Source of the DNA: Pseudomonadota bacterium
GTDB lineage: Bacteria > Pseudomonadota > Gammaproteobacteria > Steroidobacterales > Steroidobacteraceae
Assembly: GCA_023433515.1 (NCBI GenBank)
Contig: JAEZCN010000152.1
Coordinates: forward strand, 1 to 14,088
Length of the DNA stretch: 14,088 bases
Direction: 5' to 3'
This document shows positions 1 to 6,102 of the stretch, in pieces. Positions within the stretch are counted from its first letter, which is position 1; the number at the start of each line of letters is the position of its first letter. The position numbers were made by a program, and so were the translations under genes. The notes under the pieces are model-generated. The model was not told where the DNA came from and did not search any database. It saw nothing but the letters and a program-made list of their open reading frames with translations.

Positions 1-932
1 CCGCGCTTGAGCTCGATGACGACGCGCATGCCGTCCTTGTCGGACTCGTCGCGCAGGTCGGAGATGCCGTCGATCTGCTTGTCGCGCGCGAGCTCGGCGA
101 TGCGCTCGAGCAGGCGCGCCTTGTTCACCTGGTAAGGCAGCTCGGTGACGATGATCGCCTGCCGGCCGCCGGCCTTGTCGACGTCCTCGAAGTGCGTGCG
201 CGCGCGGATCGAGAGCCGGCCGCGGCCGGTGCGATACGCGGTCGCGATCTCGGTGGCGCCGTTGATGATACCGGCCGTCGGGAAGTCCGGGCCTGGCACG
301 TGCTGCATGAGCTCGGCCAGCGTGACCTCGGGATTTTCGAGCACGGCGAGGCAGGCGTTGACGATCTCATTGAGGTTGTGCGGCGGAATGTTGGTCGCCA
401 TGCCGACCGCGATACCCGCCGAGCCGTTGACCAGCAGGTTCGGGAACTTCGCCGGCAGCACCGAGGGCTCGCTTTCCGAGCCGTCGTAGTTCGCCACGAA
501 ATCGACGGTCTCTTTTTCGATGTCCGCGAGCAGTTCGCTCGTGATGCGGGACATGCGCACTTCGGTGTAACGCATGGCGGCCGGCGCGTCGCCGTCCACC
601 GAGCCGAAGTTGCCCTGCCCGTCCACGAGCAGATAGCGCATGGAGAAGTCCTGCGCCATGCGCACCAGGGCGTCGTACACGGCGTTGTCGCCGTGCGGGT
701 GGTACTTGCCGATGACGTCGCCGACGACGCGCGCGGACTTCTTGTAGGCCTTGTTCCAGTCGTTTCCGAGCTCGCGCATGGCGTGCAGGATTCGCCGGTG
801 CACGGGCTTCAGGCCGTCGCGAACGTCCGGCAATGCGCGTCCCACGATGACGCTCATCGCGTAATCGAGGTATGACTGCCGCATCTCGTCTTCGAGGTTT
901 ACCGGAAGTATTTCGCGCGCTATTTCGTTCAT
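1..932 (-). CDS. gyrA: DNA gyrase subunit A, N-terminal part (runs off the window)
   Basis: GyrA is the breakage-reunion subunit of the A2B2 gyrase, which introduces negative supercoils into DNA using ATP. The first 310 residues are present; the rest lies before base 1. The protein starts MNEIAREILPVNLEDEMRQS at an ATG (932-930) and follows Escherichia coli GyrA without gaps in the catalytic head. The active-site tyrosine is residue 122, in the stretch AMRYTEVRM (codon at 569-567). The quinolone-resistance region reads HPHGDNAVYDALVRMAQ, so residue 83 is Asn instead of the usual Ser or Thr, while Asp87 is kept. The segment near 265-310 (ELPYQVNKARLLERIAEL, then RDESDKDGMR) is also typical of GyrA and argues against ParC. 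No Shine-Dalgarno sequence is visible before the ATG. It is transcribed divergently from ubiG. Identity is near certain; any effect of Asn83 is inferred. Confidence 0.98.
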   Translation of the reverse strand, partial: MNEIAREILPVNLEDEMRQSYLDYAMSVIVGRALPDVRDGLKPVHRRILHAMRELGNDWNKAYKKSARVVGDVIGKYHPHGDNAVYDALVRMAQDFSMRYLLVDGQGNFGSVDGDAPAAMRYTEVRMSRITSELLADIEKETVDFVANYDGSESEPSVLPAKFPNLLVNGSAGIAVGMATNIPPHNLNEIVNACLAVLENPEVTLAELMQHVPGPDFPTAGIINGATEIATAYRTGRGRLSIRARTHFEDVDKAGGRQAIIVTELPYQVNKARLLERIAELARDKQIDGISDLRDESDKDGMRVVIELKR

Positions 933-958
933 GCGTAGGGCCGAAAAAAAGGTGCGGA

Positions 959-964
959 ATTCTA
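959..964 (-). promoter_or_regulatory. Putative -10 box of gyrA
   Basis: On the minus strand TAGAAT lies 26 nt upstream of the gyrA ATG, which would give a leader of about 20 nt. A run of seven T (950-944) falls almost at the predicted start of the transcript. The -35 region is weak: CTTTCG-like sequence about 15-16 bp upstream. This is pattern recognition only. Confidence 0.4.
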
Positions 965-1032
965 GCACGCAGGCCCCGCCGAAAGCCCTGTTTTCACGAA
1001 TGTTTCTCGTCCATCCGGGAGCCCTTCGCGTC

Positions 1033-1038
1033 TATACT
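1033..1038 (+). promoter_or_regulatory. Putative -10 box of the ubiG operon, near-leaderless
   Basis: TATACT is followed by exactly 11 nt and then the ubiG ATG. A start 6-7 nt after the box would leave a leader of only about 4-5 nt. This fits the absence of any Shine-Dalgarno sequence before ubiG (TCCGCCTCGCC). No convincing -35 hexamer is seen at 16-18 bp; the best candidate is TCCATC at 1010-1015. The same box and spacing occur before trpS. Confidence 0.5.
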
Positions 1039-1049
1039 TCCGCCTCGCC

Positions 1050-1790
1050 ATGACCACCTCTCAGACGCCTCCTTCGACGTCGAATCGCGACGCCGCGGAA
1101 ATCGCCAAATTCGAAGCGGCCGCGCATCGCTTCTGGGATGTCGAGGGCGAATTCAAACCACTGCATCGGCTGAACCCCGTGCGCGCGCGTTACGTGCAGG
1201 AGCGCTGCAAGTTGCAGGGCGCGCGCGTGCTCGACGTCGGCTGCGGCGGCGGCCTGCTCACCGAAACCCTGGCGCGCGCGGGCGCGAAGGTATCCGGCAT
1301 CGACCTCGCGCCGACCATGATCGAGACCGCGCGCCTGCACGCGCTCGAATCCGGGCTCGACATCGACTACCGGCTCGAATCCGCGGAAGCCATGCTGGTC
1401 GCGAACGCCGGAAAGTTCGATGTGGTCACCTGCATGGAAATGCTGGAGCACGTCCCGGATCCCGCCCAGATGGTTGCGATCCTCGGAAAGCTGGTCGCGC
1501 CGGGCGGCGACGTATTCGTCTCGACCATCAACCGCAATTTCAAATCGTTCGCGCTCGCCATCGTCGGCGCGGAATACATCGCGAATCTCGTGCCGCGCGG
1601 CACGCATGAATACGAGCGGCTCCTCAAGCCCTCGGAAATCGCCCGCTTCGGTCGCACCGCGGGACTCGACGTCGTGGACATCGCCGGGCTGCATTACGAC
1701 CCGGTGCGCTCGCAGTGCTCGCTCACGAACGACCCGTCGGTCAACTACCTCATGCATCTGAAACGCCGCCCCGCCGCGGGTGCCGCATGA
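1050..1790 (+). CDS. ubiG: Ubiquinone biosynthesis O-methyltransferase UbiG
   Basis: UbiG is an S-adenosylmethionine-dependent methyltransferase that performs both O-methylations of the ubiquinone ring in the late pathway. The 246-residue protein is close to the family's usual length. SAM motif I is VLDVGCGGGL at residues 60-69. The family signatures EGEFKPLHRLNP (32-43) and TCMEMLEHVPDP are both present, and GTHEY and GLHYDP follow further on, as in E. coli UbiG. The ATG at 1050 is chosen because the conserved AEIAKFE block follows at the normal distance, and because a -10 box lies immediately upstream. It is the first gene of a tight four-gene unit: its TGA overlaps the next ATG as ATGA. 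The gene implies an aerobic ubiquinone-based respiratory chain. Confidence 0.97.
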   Translation: MTTSQTPPSTSNRDAAEIAKFEAAAHRFWDVEGEFKPLHRLNPVRARYVQERCKLQGARVLDVGCGGGLLTETLARAGAKVSGIDLAPTMIETARLHALESGLDIDYRLESAEAMLVANAGKFDVVTCMEMLEHVPDPAQMVAILGKLVAPGGDVFVSTINRNFKSFALAIVGAEYIANLVPRGTHEYERLLKPSEIARFGRTAGLDVVDIAGLHYDPVRSQCSLTNDPSVNYLMHLKRRPAAGAA

Positions 1791-2461
1791 GCGCTATCCG
1801 CGGTGTGCTCTTCGATCTCGACGGAACGCTGCTCGACACCGCCGCCGATTTCCACGAGTCGCTGAACGATCTGCGCGCCGAGGAAAATCTCGCGCCGCTC
1901 ACCTTCGAAGAGGTGCGCTGCCAGGTATCGCATGGCGGAAACGCGCTCACACAACTCGGGTTCGGCGTGTTGCCGCCCGACGAGCACGAAACCATGCGCA
2001 TGCGGCTGCTGCACATCTACGCGAAGCGCATCGCGAAACACACCTGCCTGTTCGAAGGCGGCGAAACGATGCTCACCGAACTCGAACGTCGCGGCCTCGC
2101 ATGGGGCATCGTGACGAACAAGCCAGGCTGGCTCACCGATCCATTGCTGGTCGAAGTGAAGCTTCACACCCGCGCGAACGCGGTGGTGAGCGGCGACACG
2201 CTCGCGCACCGCAAACCGCACCCCGCCCCGCTGCTGCACGCAGCCGGGAAGATGGGCATCCCCGCCTCCGAGATCGTCTACGTCGGCGACGCCGAGCGGG
2301 ACATGCAGGCGGCGCAGGCCGCGGGCATGTATGCACTCGTCGCGCGTTTTGGCTACCTGCGCGCGGAAGACCGCGCGGACACCTGGTTCTCGCACGGCTC
2401 GCTCGATACCCCGCTCGAGCTGATCGACTGGCTCGACAAGCCGCGCAGCGGAGCGCCATGA
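1787..2461 (+). CDS. mupP: HAD-family phosphatase, probably MupP (MurNAc-6-phosphate phosphatase)
   Basis: This 224-residue haloacid-dehalogenase phosphatase carries all four family motifs. They are FDLDGTLLDT with nucleophile Asp10 and Asp12; Thr110 in VTNK; Lys143 in HRKPHP; and VGDAERD with Asp168 and Asp172. A cap domain of the Gph (phosphoglycolate phosphatase) type fills residues 18-95. Automated annotation would probably say Gph. However, the slot between ubiG and yciK is occupied in Pseudomonas aeruginosa by MupP. That enzyme dephosphorylates N-acetylmuramate-6-phosphate in the AmgK/MurU peptidoglycan-recycling route. MupP is therefore preferred on position and family; the sequence alone does not separate the two substrates. 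The ATG at 1787 overlaps the ubiG stop, and the gene's own TGA overlaps rmuC, so translational coupling is likely. Confidence 0.75.
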   Translation: MSAIRGVLFDLDGTLLDTAADFHESLNDLRAEENLAPLTFEEVRCQVSHGGNALTQLGFGVLPPDEHETMRMRLLHIYAKRIAKHTCLFEGGETMLTELERRGLAWGIVTNKPGWLTDPLLVEVKLHTRANAVVSGDTLAHRKPHPAPLLHAAGKMGIPASEIVYVGDAERDMQAAQAAGMYALVARFGYLRAEDRADTWFSHGSLDTPLELIDWLDKPRSGAP

Positions 2462-3753
2462 GCAACACCTGGCTCATCATGGTCCTCGCGGCGCTCGCGG
2501 CCGCGGTCATCGGCTACCTGGTTGGCACGCTGCGCGCGGCACGCCGCGCGGAGGCGCTGCGCGCGCAACTCGCGGAGGCCAACGCGAAGCTCGCCAGCGA
2601 AGAGCAGGCGCTGGCCCGCAACGCCGAGCTGCTGCGCCAGAGCGAGGCGCAGGTACGCCTGGCCATCGAGAGCAGTTCGCGCGCCGCGTTGAACGCCAAC
2701 AGCGAGACCTTCCTGAAGCTCGCGCGCGAAGTTTTCGGTGCCGACCAGGCCAAGGCCGAGGCCTCGATCAAGGAGCGTGAAGAGGCGATCCGGCAGCTGG
2801 TCGAACCGCTGAAGGTGGCGCTGGCCCGACAGGAGGAACTGGAGCGCGAGCGGCGCGATTCCTCGGGCAAGCTCTTCGGACAGATCGAGAATCTCGTGAA
2901 GGTGCAGGACCTGCTCCAGCGCGAGACCCGCAATCTATCTACCGCGCTGCGCCGCCCGGAGGTGCGCGGGCGTTGGGGCGAGATCACGCTGCGACGCGTG
3001 GTCGAGCTCGCCGGCATGTCCGAACACTGCGACTTCACCGAACAGGAGCACGTGGCGCTGGAAGGCGGCGCGTTGCGCCCCGACCTCGTCGTGCGCATGC
3101 CGGAGAACCGCAGCATCGTCGTCGACGCCAAGACGCCGCTCGACGCATTCCTGGCCGCGATCGAAGCCCACGACGACGATGCGCGCCGCGAATCGCTGGT
3201 GCGCCACGCGCGCCAGGTCGAGGAGCGGGTGCGCGAGCTCGGCCGCAAGAGTTACTGGGAACAGTTCGAGCACAGCCCGGAATTCGCCGTGCTGTTCCTG
3301 CCCGGCGACCAGTTCCTGTCGGCGGCGCTCGCGGAGAATCCCGAGCTCATAGATTCGGCGCTCAAGCAGCGCATCATCGTGACGACGCCTTCGACGCTGA
3401 TGGCGCTGCTCAAGGTCATCGCCTACGGCTGGCGGCAGTCGCGGGTCACCGAGAGCGCGCGCGAGATCCGCGTGCTCGGCCAGGACCTGCACAAGCGGTT
3501 GAGCGTTTTCGTCGGCCACCTGCAGAAAGTGGGCCGCGCTTTCGGATCCGCGATCGACGCGTTCAACTCGGCGGTGGGATCGATGGAGCGCAACGTTCTG
3601 CCGCAGGCGCGCAAGTTCACCGAGCTCGGCGCAACCACCGACGCGACCATCGATCCGGTCGAGCAGCTCGAAAAAGGCGTGCGCACGCTCGCGACGCCGG
3701 CCGTCGATCCCGGTGACGAACTACCCGCACCAGAGGATCAGCCGAAACCATGA
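2458..3753 (+). CDS. rmuC: DNA recombination protein RmuC homologue, membrane-anchored
   Basis: RmuC proteins limit inversions and other rearrangements at short inverted repeats. They are predicted nucleases of the PD-(D/E)XK type, although the biochemical activity is not well defined. The protein has 431 residues. An N-terminal hydrophobic segment (about 4-24) should anchor it in the inner membrane. A long charged alpha-helical, probably coiled-coil region follows to about residue 160. The conserved RmuC domain begins at RRPEVRGRWGEITLRRVVEL (166-185). Candidate catalytic residues are Asp209 in LRPDLVVRMP and the VVDAK motif (Asp223, Lys225). Further on, FLPGDQFLSAAL and TPSTLMALLKVIAYGWRQ are typical of the family. 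Both ends are joined by ATGA overlaps to mupP and yciK. In the Pseudomonas arrangement as I recall it, mupP and yciK are adjacent, so rmuC would be an insertion into that pair. Confidence 0.95.
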   Translation: MSNTWLIMVLAALAAAVIGYLVGTLRAARRAEALRAQLAEANAKLASEEQALARNAELLRQSEAQVRLAIESSSRAALNANSETFLKLAREVFGADQAKAEASIKEREEAIRQLVEPLKVALARQEELERERRDSSGKLFGQIENLVKVQDLLQRETRNLSTALRRPEVRGRWGEITLRRVVELAGMSEHCDFTEQEHVALEGGALRPDLVVRMPENRSIVVDAKTPLDAFLAAIEAHDDDARRESLVRHARQVEERVRELGRKSYWEQFEHSPEFAVLFLPGDQFLSAALAENPELIDSALKQRIIVTTPSTLMALLKVIAYGWRQSRVTESAREIRVLGQDLHKRLSVFVGHLQKVGRAFGSAIDAFNSAVGSMERNVLPQARKFTELGATTDATIDPVEQLEKGVRTLATPAVDPGDELPAPEDQPKP

Positions 3754-4514
3754 TTTCAGAGACCTTCGATCCGCGCGCCCACCACTCCGCGCCCGATGAA
3801 TTCAAGGGCCGCGTGGTGATGGTGACCGGCGCCGGAGGCGGTATCGGCCGCGCCGTGTCGCTCGCGCTCGCGCGCGCCGGCGCCGAAGTCATCCTGCTGG
3901 GCCGCACGGTGCGCAAGCTCGAAGGCGTACACGCGGAGATCCAGAAACTCGGCGGACCCGAAGCGAGCATCGTGCCGCTCGATCTCGAACGCGCGCTCGC
4001 CGCGGACTACGAAGCCGTCGCGGCGGCGATCCAGTCTCGTTATGGACGGCTCGACGGCCTGCTGCACAACGCCGGGCTGCTCGGCACGCTCATGCCGCTG
4101 GAGCAATACGACGTGCCGACCTTCATGCGCGTGATGCACGTGAACGTGACCGCGGCCTTCGTGCTCACACAGCATCTCATGCCGCTGCTGAAAAACTCGC
4201 CGGATGCGACGGTGTTGTTCACCTCGAGCGGCGTCGGAACTCGCGGCCGCGCGTATTGGGGCGCTTACTCGATCTCGAAGTTCGCGGTGGAAGGCATGAC
4301 GCAGGTGCTCGCGCAGGAAACCGAGAACACGACGCGGATCCGCGTGAACATCATCGATCCGGGCAAGGTGCGCACGCCGATGCGGCGGCAGGCCTATCCA
4401 TCCGAGGCGCCCGAATCCCTGCCGATGCCAGAGTCGCTGATCGCGCCCTACCTCGCCCTGCTCGGCCCGGCGAGCCGTGGGATCACGGGGCGTCGGTTTC
4501 CGGCGCAGGGCTGA
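3750..4514 (+). CDS. yciK: YciK-family short-chain dehydrogenase/reductase
   Basis: This is a 254-residue classical short-chain dehydrogenase/reductase. The nucleotide-binding motif TGAGGGIG is at residues 26-33, with Arg52 after the second strand hinting at NADP preference. LHNAG lies at 105-109. The catalytic tetrad is Asn132, Ser160, Tyr173 and Lys177 (YSISK). Stretches such as LDGLLHNAGLLG, FTSSGVG and WGAYSISKFAVEGMTQVLA match E. coli YciK, whose substrate is unknown. It closes the ubiG unit through an ATGA overlap with rmuC. Its last 32 bp overlap the end of the convergent rluB-like gene, so both 3' ends code on both strands and there is no room for a separate terminator. The family assignment is firm; the physiological reaction is not known. 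Confidence 0.93.
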   Translation: MISETFDPRAHHSAPDEFKGRVVMVTGAGGGIGRAVSLALARAGAEVILLGRTVRKLEGVHAEIQKLGGPEASIVPLDLERALAADYEAVAAAIQSRYGRLDGLLHNAGLLGTLMPLEQYDVPTFMRVMHVNVTAAFVLTQHLMPLLKNSPDATVLFTSSGVGTRGRAYWGAYSISKFAVEGMTQVLAQETENTTRIRVNIIDPGKVRTPMRRQAYPSEAPESLPMPESLIAPYLALLGPASRGITGRRFPAQG

Positions 4515-5271
4515 GAAGCGCTTCGATTTCCCCGTCCTCGAGCTGCCGGTACTGGCCGCGCGGCAGGGACTTGTCGAGCCTCAAACTACCCACCGCCACG
4601 CGCTGCGTGCGGCTCACGAGGGCGCCCTGCCGTTCGAAGAGCTGCCGCACGTCCTTGCCGCTCGCGCCGCGGACGACGATCGAATACCAGCGGTTGGATC
4701 CTTCGAGGTCGGCGTCGCTGGTCTCGAGATTCTCGACGGTGATCGCGCCAGGACGATCCAGCTTGCCGCTCTGGATGCCCGCGACCTGATCCGGTCCGAG
4801 CAGTCCCTTCACGCGCACGGTGAATTCGGACGGCTGCTTGTGGATCGCGCGCTGCAGTTTCGTGGCGAGCGCGCCGTCCGATGTCACGAGCTCGAGACCG
4901 CCGTCGATGCCGGGCATCGGACTCACCGCGATGAAGCGGCGGCCGGCGCTTTTCGGCAGGCGTTCGATCAGCGGCGCACGATGGTCGGAATTCTTCTGGC
5001 CGTCGGCCTCGAGCAGCGGGTCGCCGGCCGAGCGGTTGAACATGAACACGTGGGAGCCGGCCGTGGCGCGCAGGCGGATCGGACGGCCGTCGAGCCGGAT
5101 GTCGTCGCGTTGCGAGACTCTCACGCCGAGCTCGGCGACCTTGCCGTTGACCGAGAGTCGCCCTGCGCGAATCCATTCCTCGATCGCGCGGCGAGAGCCA
5201 AGGCCGCGTTGCGCGAGATACTTCTGGAGCCGCTCGGCGGCGCCTGCGGGCGCCGATCGAGGACGCGGCAT
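4483..5271 (-). CDS. rluB: RluB/RsuA-family pseudouridine synthase homologue lacking the catalytic Asp motif
   Basis: The position after scpB and the domain order mark this 262-residue protein as the RluB homologue, a 23S rRNA pseudouridine synthase family. An S4 RNA-binding domain covers about residues 13-68 (ERLQKYLAQRGLGSRRAIEE, then GRLSVNG). The catalytic-type domain follows. The family motif GRLD, whose Asp is essential, is replaced by SPMP at 117-120 in AVSPMPGIDGGLELVTSDG; the codons at 4923-4912 were checked. The upstream KPxG motif is RSAG (80-83). The conserved Tyr of the EYxV strand is Phe150 (SEFTVRV). The fold-supporting parts remain: GLELVTSDG (125-133), RWYSI, and GKDVRQLFERQG with Arg209. 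The reading frame is intact with no frameshift. It is therefore probably an RNA-binding pseudoenzyme, perhaps acting in ribosome assembly; that role is inference. Modification by a non-canonical residue such as Asp123 cannot be excluded. Confidence 0.85.
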   Translation of the reverse strand: MPRPRSAPAGAAERLQKYLAQRGLGSRRAIEEWIRAGRLSVNGKVAELGVRVSQRDDIRLDGRPIRLRATAGSHVFMFNRSAGDPLLEADGQKNSDHRAPLIERLPKSAGRRFIAVSPMPGIDGGLELVTSDGALATKLQRAIHKQPSEFTVRVKGLLGPDQVAGIQSGKLDRPGAITVENLETSDADLEGSNRWYSIVVRGASGKDVRQLFERQGALVSRTQRVAVGSLRLDKSLPRGQYRQLEDGEIEALLSPAPETDAP

Positions 5272-5289
5272 GGGGCTACCCGCTTGGGA

Positions 5290-6102
5290 TCAGGACTCGT
5301 CGGACGGCGGCGCCGCCACGAGCCCGGCGGTGGAATCGCCCGGCGCGGAAAGCTCTTCGTCTTCCGCGTCGTCGTCGCCGGCGGCGTCGAGCCCCGGGTC
5401 CTGTTCGTCGGCGCTCACCGCGACGACGGCAACTTCTCCGGAATCGACCGCGCCGGAATCCTGCGCGGCGGCCTCATCGACCGTCGCGCCGTCCACCGGC
5501 GCGCCATCGACCGCGGCCGGCGCCCCGTCACCACCCTCCGTCGTGACCGGCAGCGGCAGCTGCAGGTTGAGGTCCGTGAGCGACTTGAGCTCGGCGAGCG
5601 GCGGCAGGTCTTCGATCGACTTGAGCGAGAAGTAGTCGAGGAATTCGGTCGTCGTACCGAGCAGTTCCGGATGACCGGGCACGTCGCGATGCCCGACGAC
5701 GCGCACCCAGTTGCGCTCCATCAGCGTCTTGACGATTTCCGGGTTCACGGCAACCCCGCGCACGTTCTCGATCTCGGCGCGCGTGATCGGCTGGCGATAC
5801 GCGATGAGCGCGAGCGTCTCGAGCAGCGCACGCGAGTACTTGCGGGGACGATCGGGCCACAGGCGCGACACTTCGAGCGAGAACGCGCTGCGCACCTGGA
5901 AGCGGAAGCCGTTGGCGGTCTCGCGCACCTCGACGCCGCGACCTTCATAGTCGGCCGCCAGCTGCTCGAGCGCGGCGCGCAGCTCCTTCGTCGGCGGCCG
6001 CGAGGATTCTTCGAAAATCTGCGCGAGCTCCGCGACCGACACGGGGCGCGCGGCGGCGAGCAGCGCCGCTTCGATGACGTTCTTGATGTAGGAATCACTC
6101 AT
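5290..6102 (-). CDS. scpB: Segregation and condensation protein B, with long acidic tail
   Basis: ScpB is the tandem winged-helix (KITE) subunit that binds the ScpA kleisin in the Smc-ScpAB condensin. The start is set at the ATG 6102-6100, because GGAG lies 6 nt upstream and SDSYIKNVIEAALLAAARPV is the normal family N-terminus. An in-frame upstream extension of 13 residues is rejected. That gives 270 residues. The core (1 to about 180) includes the signature LLETLALIAYRQPITRAEIE at 94-113, followed by RGV, and TTEFLDYFSLKSIEDLP near 150-167. The last 85 or so residues are a low-complexity Ala/Val/Asp/Glu tail with a short VDGAP-type repeat; typical ScpB proteins end near 180-200. The first 8 bp overlap the end of scpA, as expected for partners made in equal amounts. 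Eighteen bp separate it from the rluB-like gene. Confidence 0.96.
   Translation of the reverse strand: MSDSYIKNVIEAALLAAARPVSVAELAQIFEESSRPPTKELRAALEQLAADYEGRGVEVRETANGFRFQVRSAFSLEVSRLWPDRPRKYSRALLETLALIAYRQPITRAEIENVRGVAVNPEIVKTLMERNWVRVVGHRDVPGHPELLGTTTEFLDYFSLKSIEDLPPLAELKSLTDLNLQLPLPVTTEGGDGAPAAVDGAPVDGATVDEAAAQDSGAVDSGEVAVVAVSADEQDPGLDAAGDDDAEDEELSAPGDSTAGLVAAPPSDES
5467..5511 (-). repeat. Three tandem 15-bp units coding VDGAP-VDGAT-VDEAA in the ScpB tail
   Basis: Three in-frame 15-bp units encode residues 198-212 of ScpB as VDGAP, VDGAT and VDEAA. The units are imperfect at the DNA level. They lie in the acidic, probably disordered tail and may reflect past slippage. Confidence 0.5.

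Noticed and set aside
192..875. Open frame on the plus strand opposite gyrA
   Set aside because: It mirrors GyrA codons, has no family features, and runs against an unambiguous coding strand.
4490..4506. Seven-bp hairpin (GCGTCGG, loop TTT, CCGGCGC) at the yciK/rluB junction
   Set aside because: No T-run follows on either strand, and such stems are common at this GC content; not called as a terminator.
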